From positions 1 to 64,000 of the forward strand of contig NZ_JACSWC010000315.1 in NCBI RefSeq assembly GCF_016888165.1: a stretch of DNA of 64,000 bases, in the 5' to 3' direction. This document shows positions 15,767 to 25,329 of this stretch, one piece after another. This stretch comes from Halomicronema sp. CCY15110 (GTDB lineage Bacteria > Cyanobacteriota > Cyanobacteriia > Phormidesmidales > Phormidesmidaceae). The notes under the pieces were generated by a model that had not been told where the DNA came from, searched no databases, and saw only the letters and a program-made list of their open reading frames with translations. Every line of letters starts with the position of its first letter. Position 1 is the first letter of the stretch. The position numbers and the translations under genes were made by a program.

Positions 15767-17530
15767 TTACGCGATCGCCTCCTGCACTGTTGACAACACA
15801 TCTGCACCAGTTGGAGTATGGTGCGCCACCGTTGACGGATCTTCGAGACCCACATCACTGCAAAGCGGATCAACCCCCACGCCAGCCCGAGGATACTCCG
15901 CACAAAGGGTCTGGTATTCCGAAACCGCGATGATCAACTCATCCTGAGTCATGGTGTTGAGATAACCGCATTGCCCAATCGTGCCCTTCGGGAGCGGAGC
16001 CACGAGATTATTCCCCCGCTTTTGCACCATTTTTTCCTGAGCTTCCCACATGAGATCGCGATCGAGCAAAATGTCACTCCACAAACTCAGACCAAAGGAG
16101 CTAATCAAATTCAGAATGCGTCGGAAATCTTCCTGACTAATCCACTCATGGCGATAGCTCAGGTAAGCACCAAAGCCCATGCCAACGGCGACGGCATGAC
16201 CATGCAGCAGTCCCGCCGCAATTTCAAAGCCGGGAGACCAGGTATGACCATAGGCATGGGGGCGACACTGATGGGTCTCGTACAAGTTGTCGTACTCAGC
16301 TTCGACATAGCTACGCATCGCCGCCCCCAAAATTTTCTGAGAGAGCTCACAAATCGGCGCATCAGCATGACAGTCCAAGGTGCCAAAGCGAGTCGCGATC
16401 AGTTCGGGGCCAGCTTGTTCCAGGTAAGCAAACAATTCTGCATCTTTGACGGTCGCCATTTTGATGATTTCCGCGATGCCGTGACGCAACCATCCTTCTT
16501 TCAAAGTTTTGAAGAAAGCGCGATCGGTAATTGACAGCACGGGCGCATGGTAAGCCCCAAACAAGTTTTTGTACCCAAAGCCATCACAACAGGTGCGTGG
16601 TGATGGACCGGCATCAATCCCCGCCACAATCGAAGTCGACAGCATCACGTAGGGTGTGTTGCGGTGATAAAGGGCACAGGCCAAACCGCCAGTATCCGTC
16701 AGAACCCCCCCCCCGACAATCAGGACCGGCTCATTCCGCGACACCCCCAAACGCTTAAAGTCGCCCAGCATCCGTTCTACCGTGTGAATGCCTTTATCGA
16801 CTTCCATGGCCCGGTAGACCAGCTTATCTAGCTGAATGCCGTAGTGGGCAAAATAATGCTCAATCTGCTCGCCATAAAAGCGCTCCACGTTCTGGTCAAG
16901 CAGAGCGACACAGCGACCAGCAGAGATGTACATATCTCGCAGGATGGTTTGCTGGGGATCGAGTACATTTTCCAGTACCCGAATGGAGGTGAAGGTACTG
17001 GACGTCATCACCGCCTCAACCGTTTGGTCGTCTTCAGTGCTGACGACAAAGCCCTGACTCTGACGATAACTAGAAGTGGGATAAATCGCGTGCGGATCCG
17101 CTTCCACCAGATGCTCGGCTAGCTGCCGATAAAAAGCCCCCTCAGAACTGTGAACCAAAACCTGCAGCAGCTTTTCTTCTCCTAAGGATGATTGACGAAT
17201 TTGGGTCGCTAACTTAGACCAAGCCACCCCAGCGGCAATATCGAAAGCGCCCAACAGTTCAGACAGTAAACCAAAGAAATGACTAAGCGAGCTATTGAGG
17301 CAACTTCGCAATCGACGACAGGCCGATAATCCTTTAATCGCTCCGACCATCGCAAACTCCTGCCCGAGCTCGGGGGCAAAAGCAGGAGCGTTGATCAAAG
17401 CCAGCAGCAAATCACGAAACAGCAGACTTGCAAACAGCTGATCAGTCGTACGTTCCAAGTCTTGACTGAGCAACGATGTGCCGTCGTGGGCTGCAATGAA
17501 GGCTTTTACTGCCGAAGTAGTCGATGTCAT
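15767..17530 (-). CDS. Sugar-phosphate cyclase (sedoheptulose-7-phosphate cyclase-like) with extra N-terminal domain
   Basis: This encodes 587 residues from the ATG at 17530, with AGGAA five bases before it (the longer frame uses TTG). Residues 165-560 resemble the 3-dehydroquinate synthase superfamily, nearest to the MysA/valiolone-synthase branch: VGGGVLTDTGG at 272-282, NLFGAYHAP at 322-330, AEIIK at 353-357, YGHTWSP at 427-433, HGHAV at 443-447 and the branch-typical LCAEYPRAGVGVD at 542-554. The zinc ligands E354, H429 and H443 are present. The segment around 306-322 (DAGPSPRTCCDGFGYKN) departs from both branches: the usual lysine is R312 and the usual asparagine D316. Residues 1-160 are a helical extension not found in about 410-residue MysA. 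It is likely cytosolic, making a C7 cyclitol. Confidence 0.82.
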   Translation of the reverse strand: MTSTTSAVKAFIAAHDGTSLLSQDLERTTDQLFASLLFRDLLLALINAPAFAPELGQEFAMVGAIKGLSACRRLRSCLNSSLSHFFGLLSELLGAFDIAAGVAWSKLATQIRQSSLGEEKLLQVLVHSSEGAFYRQLAEHLVEADPHAIYPTSSYRQSQGFVVSTEDDQTVEAVMTSSTFTSIRVLENVLDPQQTILRDMYISAGRCVALLDQNVERFYGEQIEHYFAHYGIQLDKLVYRAMEVDKGIHTVERMLGDFKRLGVSRNEPVLIVGGGVLTDTGGLACALYHRNTPYVMLSTSIVAGIDAGPSPRTCCDGFGYKNLFGAYHAPVLSITDRAFFKTLKEGWLRHGIAEIIKMATVKDAELFAYLEQAGPELIATRFGTLDCHADAPICELSQKILGAAMRSYVEAEYDNLYETHQCRPHAYGHTWSPGFEIAAGLLHGHAVAVGMGFGAYLSYRHEWISQEDFRRILNLISSFGLSLWSDILLDRDLMWEAQEKMVQKRGNNLVAPLPKGTIGQCGYLNTMTQDELIIAVSEYQTLCAEYPRAGVGVDPLCSDVGLEDPSTVAHHTPTGADVLSTVQEAIA

Positions 17531-17851
17531 CACAAGTTCCTGAAAAAACGTTGGCAACAGTTATGCAAGGACGAGTCGCCCATTGTTTACGCAACTTAAC
17601 ACAGCCGACTAATAAATTCTTAAAAGAACATTACAGATAGAAAGGCACTTGCGGTGTTATGGTTCTTGGTTAGGTTGTAGTAAAACCGTTCTGCTGTGAC
17701 TGATGCTGGTTCAAGACGCGATGATGCGATGACTGGATTGCTAGTCATCAGGTTGATTAGAGCCAAGTAATTCAAGCGATACAAAACGGCTGGTGAGATG
17801 AACTTGCCAAAATAGGGACGGTTTCGGTTGAGTGAAATTGAGGTTTGTCCC
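17531..17851. promoter_or_regulatory. Divergent intergenic region between the cyclase gene and ribD
   Basis: These 320 bases must hold promoters for both the leftward cyclase operon and the rightward ribD. The sequence is AT-rich around 17600-17700. I found no FMN riboswitch consensus ahead of ribD and no clear paired -35/-10 boxes. Confidence 0.4.
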
Positions 17852-18958
17852 ATGTCTTCGACGATCGCCCACCACGCCGATGACCACAGTTGGATGCAGC
17901 GCTGTCGAGAACTCGCGCAGCAAGCAGCAGGCAAAACCTCCCCTAACCCCTTAGTCGGGTCGGTGATTGTTAAAGATGGGGAAGTTATGGGCGAGGGCTG
18001 GCATCCGGGCGCGGGGCAGCCCCATGCCGAAGTGTTTGCCCTTAGAGCGGCGGGCGATCGCGCTCAGGGGGCCACCCTCTACGTCAATCTGGAACCTTGT
18101 AACCACACGGGGCGCACGCCGCCCTGTACTGAAGCGATTATGACGGCTGGCATTACTCGGGTCGTCGTGGGCATGATCGACCCAGATCCGCGAGTGGCTG
18201 GCAGTGGCGTTGAGCGGTTACGGCAGGCAGGCATTGCAGTGACCGTCGGCGTTGACGAAGCGGCCTGTCAAAAATTAAATGAAGCCTTTGCTCACAGCGT
18301 TGTGCAGCAGCGGCCCTTTGGCATCTTGAAATACGCCATGACCCTCGATGGCAAGATTGCGACTTCAACCGGGCATAGTGCCTGGATCACTGGCCCCGAC
18401 TCCAGGGTCTGGGTGCATCGATTACGCAGTCGGTGTGATGCGGTGATTGTGGGTGGGCAAACTGTGCGCCGAGATAATCCGCGCCTCACCAGCCATGGGC
18501 AAGGCGATCGCAATCCCCTGCGAGTGGTGATGAGCCGCCATCTCGATTTGCCCGAACAGGCATATCTCTGGGATGTTGAATCAGCTCAGACGCTAGTTTT
18601 TTGCTGTTTAGAACGTCCCGTTAGACGAGAACAGCAGCTAGAACACCAAGGAGTGGAGGTGATCGCCCTGCCAACCTTAGAACCGCTAGACGTATTTCAC
18701 GCGCTGCAAGAGCGCGGGCTGCGATCAGTGTTGTGGGAATGTGGTGGACAGTTGGCGGCGCGCGCGATCGCGCAAAATTGCGTCCAAAAAGTCCATGCCT
18801 TTGTCGCGCCCAAAATTGTGGGAGGCACTGACTGCCCAACGCCCGTTGGTGACTTAGGCATTCGCAAAATGAACAAAGCAATTAACCTGACCGATGTAAC
18901 GCTCACGTCAATTGCCTCTGACATGCTGATTGAGGGATACTTGCCGCCATTGGACTAA
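17852..18958 (+). CDS. ribD: RibD: riboflavin-specific deaminase/reductase
   Basis: This encodes 368 residues of the bifunctional riboflavin enzyme acting on 2,5-diamino-6-ribosylamino-pyrimidinone phosphate. The deaminase half has the zinc and catalytic motif HAE at 58-60 with C83 and C92 (EPCNHTGRTPPC) and the SPNPLVGSVIV start block. The reductase half begins at about residue 150 with KYAMTLDGKIATSTGHSAWITG and continues with DAVIVGGQTVRRDNPRL. Both halves look complete and of normal length. I chose the ATG at 17852 with GAGG at 17840; a TTG at 17828 would add eight residues. It lies divergent from the cyclase operon. Confidence 0.93.
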   Translation: MSSTIAHHADDHSWMQRCRELAQQAAGKTSPNPLVGSVIVKDGEVMGEGWHPGAGQPHAEVFALRAAGDRAQGATLYVNLEPCNHTGRTPPCTEAIMTAGITRVVVGMIDPDPRVAGSGVERLRQAGIAVTVGVDEAACQKLNEAFAHSVVQQRPFGILKYAMTLDGKIATSTGHSAWITGPDSRVWVHRLRSRCDAVIVGGQTVRRDNPRLTSHGQGDRNPLRVVMSRHLDLPEQAYLWDVESAQTLVFCCLERPVRREQQLEHQGVEVIALPTLEPLDVFHALQERGLRSVLWECGGQLAARAIAQNCVQKVHAFVAPKIVGGTDCPTPVGDLGIRKMNKAINLTDVTLTSIASDMLIEGYLPPLD

Positions 18959-18981
18959 ACCAGTCCCCCAATCATGCCGAT

Positions 18982-19365
18982 TTAGGCTCCGGTGTAAGGC
19001 TGAATCTTAATCGAGGGCTCTAAGCCCACGAGTTGATGACTACAGTCATTCAGATATTTGGCTAAAGAGGCCTTAAGGCCGTCGCGACTGTTAATGCCTT
19101 CAATGCGATGGCAAAGCTCACCATTCTGAAACAGCAAAATTGTTGGCAGCGTAGTTAACCGATACTGATTTGCCAGCCTGAAGTTCTCGTCAGCATTGAC
19201 ATCTACTAGTCGGAAACTACTCAACCACTCATCTTGCAAGCTCAGCAGCAGTGGCTCAACCAAACGGCATACGCCACACCAAGGTGCCCAAAAATGGACA
19301 AGGACGGGAACAGGTGATCCCAGGACTTCAGCCTCAAAAGTCGATTCGTCAGCCTTCAAAGACAT
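18982..19365 (-). CDS. Thioredoxin-like protein (CGVC)
   Basis: This encodes 127 residues with a thioredoxin fold: FWAPWCGVCRLVEP with redox cysteines C30 and C33, the VDVNADENFRLANQY strand-helix, and the cis-proline segment TTLPTILLFQNGE. The active-site dipeptide is GV, not the GP of classical thioredoxins, which shifts redox potential in known variants. The C-terminal tail (about residues 105-127) is longer than in TrxA. A disulfide reductase or redox regulator in the cytosol is likely; the partner is unknown. It faces ribD tail-to-tail with 23 bases between the stops. Confidence 0.88.
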   Translation of the reverse strand: MSLKADESTFEAEVLGSPVPVLVHFWAPWCGVCRLVEPLLLSLQDEWLSSFRLVDVNADENFRLANQYRLTTLPTILLFQNGELCHRIEGINSRDGLKASLAKYLNDCSHQLVGLEPSIKIQPYTGA

Positions 19366-20271
19366 AAGATTGTAAAGCGGTTCATAAAAAAATTACTTTT
19401 GCGTTTATTGTATCGGAATCAGGTCGCCATCATCAGGTTGCCCTAAGGTTTTGTGGGCTTCTGATAACATCTGACACAGGTTAAATATTTGACTGAGTAT
19501 TTTTACTCTCTTAGATGATTATTTTTTGATTGGCTTGATCCTGTCGGTTTTAAAGCGGATTACCTGCAAGCTGCGCTGATCTCGGTCAATGCTAAACGAC
19601 ACCACTTCCTCTTTCGCGGTGGGTTAGCCATTGGTTGTTCAGATTGTTCGGCGTTAGCTGAGAAAACCCCCAAAGAGATTCAAATAAACTTCACAAAAAT
19701 CGCTGGAGATTTTGACGGGTTTACACCAAAGGGGCCGCTAGGGGGCAATGTTTGGTGGTGATTTTGCTCTTGTTGGCCGGCACTAAAATTTCACCGTTGC
19801 GACATTTGCAGAGCAGATAAGGCAGTTGCCGAATCCCGGGCGATGCTCCAACCCCTGACGACATTAGGTTTTCGCGATGGGACGCCATTGGGTGGGCTGA
19901 TTGACCAGAGGGCTCTACCGCCCTGGCATGGACTTCGTCCTGAACCGGATGCGGATGGTCACTGTCACCTCTGGGTGGCGGTCTCCTGGCTTGCCGTCAA
20001 ATAATATATAGATCCACATCACACACTTCCCGTAGCATTGCCTTGACGGGTGACATAAAACTGCAGCAGCGGGATTGGTGGCATTGGATCTTTGGGCGAC
20101 CAACAAAAATGCTTGATCAGGCGTCTATGCCCACAGCGCTTGTACGGAAGTTTCCGGCGATCGCTTGGCGCATTAGCTCTCGCCTTGGGTATTCTTACCA
20201 AAGTGACTAGCTGCAGGTTAACCACGATTTTGTGGGCCTTGGCGATCAGTCTGGCGACAGACCCTCATCCA
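19366..20271. other. Intergenic region upstream of cobQ, about 900 bp
   Basis: No gene could be supported; ORFs here are shadows or lack features. I looked for the conserved boxes of a cobalamin riboswitch and did not find them. A terminator-like hairpin lies at its right end, immediately before cobQ. Confidence 0.45.
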
Positions 20272-20292
20272 CCGCTCAGCGGGATTTTTTTT
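20272..20292 (+). terminator. Hairpin with T-tract directly before the cobQ ribosome site
   Basis: CCGC (20272-20275), loop TCA, GCGG (20279-20282), then GA and eight T residues (20285-20292). GGAGG of cobQ starts at the next base. The stem is short; it may be a leader terminator, or the end of an unseen upstream transcript. Confidence 0.4.
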
Positions 20293-20302
20293 GGAGGCAA
20301 CC

Positions 20303-21793
20303 ATGCAGGCGATTATGGTAGTGGGCACCACATCCCACGCAGGCAAATCCCTAGTAGCGACCGCTCTTTGCCGCATGTTAAGTCGTCGCGGCTGGCGGGT
20401 AGCCCCATTCAAAGGGCAAAATATGGCCCTCAATGCTTATGTCACCAACGGCGGAGCCGAAATTGGCTACGCGCAAGCAGTGCAAGCTTGGGCGGCGAAG
20501 GTCGCCCCCCAGGCAGAGATGAACCCCATTTTGCTCAAGCCCCAGGGAGACATGACTTCGCAGGTCGTATTGCGGGGGCGCGCTGTGGGCCACATCACCG
20601 CCAAAGATTACTACGAGAAATTCTTTGACACGGGTTGGCAGGCCATACAAGAGAGTTTGAGTCGCCTGGGGCAAGAATTTGATTTTTTGGTGTGTGAGGG
20701 GGCTGGCAGTCCAGCCGAAATCAACCTCAAGCATCGTGACCTGACCAATATGCGAGTCGCTAAGTACCTCAACGCGCCCACGGTGCTGGTGGCCGACATT
20801 GAGCGAGGCGGCGTATTTGCCCACATAGTGGGGACTTTAGACCTCCTAGATCCCGATGAGCGGCAATTGGTCAAAGGCATCATTATCAACAAATTTCGCG
20901 GGCAGCAAGACATCTTGCAACCGGGGATCGATTGGTTGCAAGAGCGCACGGGGATTCCGGTAATTGGCGTGTTGCCGATGCTCAATCAAGCGTTTCCGGC
21001 GGAAGATTCCCTCTCGCTGCTGGATCGAACGGCTAACAAAACGAATGCTTCCATCACGATCGCGGTAATTAAACTGCCGCACATTGCTAACTTCACCGAT
21101 TTTGACCCGCTGGAGTCGGAAGAATCGGTGCGGGTGCGATACGTGAGCCCCGGTGAAGATTTAGGCTACCCTGATGCGGTGGTTTTGCCTGGCACCAAAA
21201 CCACGATCGCTGACATGCTGGTCTTGCAGCGATCGGGACTCGCTGAAGCGATTCAAAATTATATGCACGCGGGCGGCACTGTTTTAGGCATTTGCGGCGG
21301 CTTCCAAATGATGGGGGAATATCTGGCCGATCCTGAAGGTATCGAGGGGCAAGATGGTCGTTACAAAGGCTTGCAACTCGTGCCCATTCGCACGGTGATC
21401 ACGACGCGCAAGATTGCTCGCCAGCGCGAGACGAGTTCGCAATATCCGCAATTGGGCTTGCCCATTGCGGGCTATGAGCTACACCAAGGCCGCACCCAAC
21501 TGGTCGCCTCAGAAGAAGCGACCAGTAGCCTCAAATTTGACTTCTTATTTGAAGACAAATCGCTGGGCATTGTCGATACGCGGCAAGCACTGTGGGGCAC
21601 CTACCTCCACGGGCTGTTTGATAATGGCCCCTGGCGGCGGGCTTGGCTCAACTGTTTGCGCCAACAACGGGGGCTGAGTTCGTTACCGACTGGGGTCGCC
21701 AATTTCCGCGAACAGCGGGAAATGATGCTGGATGGCTTGGCGGATGAAGTGGAAACTTACCTCGATTTAGCCCCTCTCTTGCGGTCGCCATAG
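20303..21793 (+). CDS. cobQ: Cobyric acid synthase CobQ
   Basis: This encodes 496 residues of the glutamine-dependent amidase that adds four amides to adenosyl-cobyrinic a,c-diamide in cobalamin synthesis. The N-terminal dethiobiotin-synthetase-like domain has the P-loop VVGTTSHAGKSLVATALCR, then KGQNMALNAYVT and EGAGSPAEINL, all highly typical. The C-terminal class I amidotransferase has its nucleophile cysteine in LGICGGFQMMG and the histidine in GTYLHGLFDN. The ATG at 20303 is preferred: GGAGG at 20293-20297 is ideally spaced, and the longer TTG start at 20291 would overlap that site. No other cobalamin genes lie nearby. Confidence 0.95.
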   Translation: MQAIMVVGTTSHAGKSLVATALCRMLSRRGWRVAPFKGQNMALNAYVTNGGAEIGYAQAVQAWAAKVAPQAEMNPILLKPQGDMTSQVVLRGRAVGHITAKDYYEKFFDTGWQAIQESLSRLGQEFDFLVCEGAGSPAEINLKHRDLTNMRVAKYLNAPTVLVADIERGGVFAHIVGTLDLLDPDERQLVKGIIINKFRGQQDILQPGIDWLQERTGIPVIGVLPMLNQAFPAEDSLSLLDRTANKTNASITIAVIKLPHIANFTDFDPLESEESVRVRYVSPGEDLGYPDAVVLPGTKTTIADMLVLQRSGLAEAIQNYMHAGGTVLGICGGFQMMGEYLADPEGIEGQDGRYKGLQLVPIRTVITTRKIARQRETSSQYPQLGLPIAGYELHQGRTQLVASEEATSSLKFDFLFEDKSLGIVDTRQALWGTYLHGLFDNGPWRRAWLNCLRQQRGLSSLPTGVANFREQREMMLDGLADEVETYLDLAPLLRSP

Positions 21794-21817
21794 CCTGGAT
21801 GGACAGGGCGCTTTGGA

Positions 21818-22756
21818 TTAGCGCAGGGGCTGTAATGGTTTTGGAGCTGCTAGGTCGGCCAGTAAATCTTCCGATGAAGTGATGGTGTGAGTCTGATCTA
21901 CCCAGACCAGCGTCGATCGCTGCGCCTGGCGGTCGGTCAAGGTGACGAGGGAAAAATTACGCTCGCAGGCGGTGGCCGTTTGCACGATGCGGGGCACGCA
22001 GGCGGCATTGAGATACAAGGTGGTGGCAGAGTCGCAGCTGACTCGCTGCCGCTGCCGATCTTGGCGGTGACGCAGATGGTGATGCATATGCCCAAAGGTC
22101 ACCAGAGGCACAGACTTGCCGATGTGCTGCGCATAGGCGATCGCGGCGGCAAAGTCGGGATCGCCAAAATCACCACCGATCGGCTGCCAATCTCGCCCAC
22201 AGGGGGATTCTGGCGCATCACCCAGCCCCGTTGGTCCGCAGTGACCGACAAAAATTAAGGTGTCAAACGCGGCGGCATCAATGGCCTGCTTCATGCGCGC
22301 CAAGGATTCGTCAAAGCTGTGGACGCCGTAGCGATCGCGATAAAACGCCTCATATTTCCACTCGGAACCGCCCCAGCTAAAGGGCCGCCCCCCAATCACC
22401 GTCACCCCTAAGTCGGGAAAATCGCGTTTGCCATAGCTCACATCCGCTGGCCCCAGCAGCTCAATTTGCTGTTGTACCCAATCTTCGGTTTGGCGATCGT
22501 ACGGGCATTTACGGCGGCCCCAAGGGGTCGCTGTATACCAAGCATCGTGATTACCAAAAATTGCGGCTTTGGGTAATGGCAAGGACGCGATCGAGCGCAC
22601 GACGCCTACCGCTTCGTTGCCAAAATCTCCCACAAACAAGACTAAATCTACCTGGAGACTTTGTAAGGCCGCGATATCTTGCTCATCCCATTGATCATGC
22701 ACATCCCCAATTACAGCAATTTGCAGGGTGGCAGGGGGCGCAGCAATATCTATCAT
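21818..22756 (-). CDS. Metallophosphoesterase, TIGR04168-like
   Basis: This encodes 312 residues with the calcineurin-like phosphoesterase signature in order: GDVHDQW (residues 17-23), GDFGNE, FGNHDAWY, VGHCGPTG and TFGHMHHHLR. All five metal-binding blocks are intact. The cyanobacteria/plant-type subfamily that I recall as TIGR04168 fits the insert WGRRKCPYDRQTEDWVQQQIELLGP and the GGRPFSWGG segment. The substrate is unknown; phosphodiester or phosphomonoester hydrolysis with two metal ions is expected. There is no signal peptide, so it acts in the cytosol. It is single, converging with cobQ. Confidence 0.88.
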   Translation of the reverse strand: MIDIAAPPATLQIAVIGDVHDQWDEQDIAALQSLQVDLVLFVGDFGNEAVGVVRSIASLPLPKAAIFGNHDAWYTATPWGRRKCPYDRQTEDWVQQQIELLGPADVSYGKRDFPDLGVTVIGGRPFSWGGSEWKYEAFYRDRYGVHSFDESLARMKQAIDAAAFDTLIFVGHCGPTGLGDAPESPCGRDWQPIGGDFGDPDFAAAIAYAQHIGKSVPLVTFGHMHHHLRHRQDRQRQRVSCDSATTLYLNAACVPRIVQTATACERNFSLVTLTDRQAQRSTLVWVDQTHTITSSEDLLADLAAPKPLQPLR

Positions 22757-22915
22757 GGGTCTCGGTATTTTATCTTTACTTAAGGATAAAGGGTCAGCGA
22801 AAGACTTGACGAGGTCTCAGCTACCCGCAAGATGCGCCTACCCATCGCGTGTTCTTGCTGAGTGAAGATGCTGGCTGACGTCAGGCGGGCCAACCCGACA
22901 AGCCTCGCGATCGCT

Positions 22916-25297
22916 CTAACCCTTCGCAAGATGCTGCTCTAACATCTGCTCGGCTTGGGCGGCGGTCAGCGGTCGAGAAAACCAGTAGCCTTGGCCCAAG
23001 GTGCAGCCTTGCGCGAGTAAAAACTGCACCTGTTCAGCCGTTTCGATACCCTCGGCGACGATATCAAGTTCCATATTTTTCCCGAGAGCCAAAATAGTTT
23101 TGACAATGGCCTGACTGTCAGAACTCTGTTCTAAGGTCGACACAAACGACTTATCAATTTTGAGCACGTCTTTGGGAAAGCGGAGCAAATAACTCAGAGA
23201 AGAATAGCCCGTCCCAAAATCATCCATGGCGACTTGAATATTTTTTGCCTTGAGCTGTTTTAAGGTTTCCAGAGCCGCCGTTTCGTTTTGCATGAGGGCG
23301 CTTTCGGTGATTTCGATTCTTAACTGTCGACAGTCAATGCCTGTATGGCTCACGATGCGGTCAATTTGTCCCGGTAAATCTGGTTGCACAAACTGCATGG
23401 GGGAAAGATTGACGCTGATGTGGCCCCGTTGTGGCAACTGCGACCAGCGCTGCACCCATTGCTGCCATTGGCGGCAGGCTTGCCAAATTACCCATTCCCC
23501 GATTGGTAAAATTAGCCCGGTTTGTTCGGCAATCGGGATAAAGCTGTCGGGCGATCGCATTCCCTGTTCTGGGTCATGCCAGCGAATCAGGGCTTCAAAG
23601 CCGCATAACTGATGATTGTGTTGACGCGACAACCGAAAAATCGGCTGATAAAACAGGACAAACTCATCCTTACTCAAAGCGCGGCGGAGATCATTTTCTA
23701 GTTGTAGCCGCTGCTTGACCTCCGCATGCATCGTCCAGTTAAAAATCTGATAACTGTTGCGACCTTTGTCCTTTGCTTGGTACATCGCCGTATCGGCATC
23801 ACGGAGTAATTGCGAAGCATCATCATAGTTAGGGGCATCAATGACGATGCCAACACATGAACTGATGAAAATTTCTTGCGATTCTAGGGTGATGGGTTGT
23901 TGCAAGATGGCTTGAATGCTTTTCACGACGACGAGCACATCATCAATGCTGTCGATATCTTCGAGCAAAATCGCAAACTCATCACCGCTGGTGCGCGCCA
24001 GCGTGTCGCCTACCCGCACGCACTGATCGAGGCGGGCCGCGACCACCTGGAGCAAAAAGTCTCCAGCATCGTGTCCTAGACTGTCATTGATAATTCGAAA
24101 ATCATCCAGGTCTAAAAACAACACCGCAAAATCGCCCAGTTTCTGTGGAGTGGTTTCATCCTGGTCACGATGGGCGATTTGGCGGGCATGGTTGAGCCGG
24201 TCGAGAAATAAGGCGCGGTTGGGCAACCCCGTTAAGCCATCGTGAAAGGCATCGTGACGCAGTTGGTCTTCAATCCGGCGGCGTTGCTCTAATTCTTTCT
24301 GAGCCTGGGTGTAAAGCTTAATCTGATAAATGGCGATCGCACATTGCTCCGCCACTGCTTTGATCAGCGATCGCTCCACCACACTCCACTGCCGAGGTGT
24401 GTCAATCTGATGGAGAGTTAGCACCCCTAAATATTCTTGTTGGTAATTGAGCGGCGTCAGCAGGGCCGATTGCAGGCCATATTCTTGCAAAAAGTCGGCC
24501 TCGATCGGCGACAGTGCTGCATCTTCGAGAGTGAGGCTCATCTGCTGACCCGCCTTCAGTTGGGGCTCAAAATGCCGACATAGCTGGCAAGCCCGCCCTT
24601 TAAAACTGTCCAGCTCAGCCGACGAAAGACTGACATACTCGACCACTACCTGATGTTCATCGTGGGTCGGTTGCGCCACAATGCAGCGATCGACGCCCAA
24701 TGCCGCTTGTAACTGCTCAACCGTCGTTTGCAGTACCTCTTCCGAAATCAGCGTTTCGCGAATGGCCTGAAAAATCTTGTTGAGGATGGATTCTCGCCAA
24801 GCCTGCTGCTCAATTTGCGTCAAAGCTCGGCGCTGCTGTTGCTTGAGTTGGGCCTCAGCCAAAGCTCTGCCTAACACCGTTGGTAAACGGTAGAGCCGAT
24901 CTTTCAACACGTAATCGGTCATACCCGTTTTGATGCATTCAACTGCCGCTTCTTCACCTAAGCTGCCAGTTACCAAAATGAACGGCAAAAACGGTTGCTG
25001 TGCCTGCACCACTCGAAAGACATCAGGGGCGCGTACTCCCGGCAGTCGGTAGTCGGCCAAAACAGCATCGAACTCACCGCTTTGCAGCAGTGATTCACAT
25101 TTCTGTAAAGAATCCGCGACTTGAATAGCGCAGTCAATGCCCGCAGAACTCAGGGCTAAATCGATGAGTTCAACATCTGCTTGGACATCTTCGACAACCA
25201 GTAAGCGCAGGGAAGAGGGTGCGGCAATCAACTGATTGCTGTCAGAAAGATCAGTAGTTACTCCCTGGATAGAGAGAAAACGATTGGCCATGAACAC
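22916..25297 (-). CDS. Response regulator with GAF, GGDEF and EAL domains
   Basis: This encodes 793 residues. The receiver domain (30-150) has phospho-acceptor D82 in ADYRLP and the conserved lysine in YVLKD. A GAF domain lies at about 170-335 and includes a CQLC pair (237-240). The GGDEF domain (350-515) carries SGDEF at 437-441 with an RVGD inhibitory site five residues upstream. The EAL domain (530-785) is intact: EAL at 568-570, ITESALM, DDFGTGYSS at 692-700 and EGIET. Both synthesis and breakdown of cyclic-di-GMP are possible; the EAL half looks canonical. The start is GTG at 25297 with AGGGA well spaced, or ATG at 25291. It is 32 bases after the single-domain regulator, so it is in an operon with it. 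Confidence 0.92.
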   Translation of the reverse strand: MFMANRFLSIQGVTTDLSDSNQLIAAPSSLRLLVVEDVQADVELIDLALSSAGIDCAIQVADSLQKCESLLQSGEFDAVLADYRLPGVRAPDVFRVVQAQQPFLPFILVTGSLGEEAAVECIKTGMTDYVLKDRLYRLPTVLGRALAEAQLKQQQRRALTQIEQQAWRESILNKIFQAIRETLISEEVLQTTVEQLQAALGVDRCIVAQPTHDEHQVVVEYVSLSSAELDSFKGRACQLCRHFEPQLKAGQQMSLTLEDAALSPIEADFLQEYGLQSALLTPLNYQQEYLGVLTLHQIDTPRQWSVVERSLIKAVAEQCAIAIYQIKLYTQAQKELEQRRRIEDQLRHDAFHDGLTGLPNRALFLDRLNHARQIAHRDQDETTPQKLGDFAVLFLDLDDFRIINDSLGHDAGDFLLQVVAARLDQCVRVGDTLARTSGDEFAILLEDIDSIDDVLVVVKSIQAILQQPITLESQEIFISSCVGIVIDAPNYDDASQLLRDADTAMYQAKDKGRNSYQIFNWTMHAEVKQRLQLENDLRRALSKDEFVLFYQPIFRLSRQHNHQLCGFEALIRWHDPEQGMRSPDSFIPIAEQTGLILPIGEWVIWQACRQWQQWVQRWSQLPQRGHISVNLSPMQFVQPDLPGQIDRIVSHTGIDCRQLRIEITESALMQNETAALETLKQLKAKNIQVAMDDFGTGYSSLSYLLRFPKDVLKIDKSFVSTLEQSSDSQAIVKTILALGKNMELDIVAEGIETAEQVQFLLAQGCTLGQGYWFSRPLTAAQAEQMLEQHLAKG

Positions 25298-25329
25298 GGA
25301 GATTCCCTAAGTTGCCCCTATGATTCCCG

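Noticed and set aside
19366-20302. Cobalamin riboswitch upstream of cobQ
   Set aside because: Position suggested one, but I could not find the conserved B12-box or the paired core elements; only a short terminal hairpin is present.
20092-20628. 178-codon plus-strand ORF overlapping the start of cobQ
   Set aside because: It is a shadow in another frame; arginine- and serine-rich translation, and cobQ itself has strong motifs and a ribosome site.
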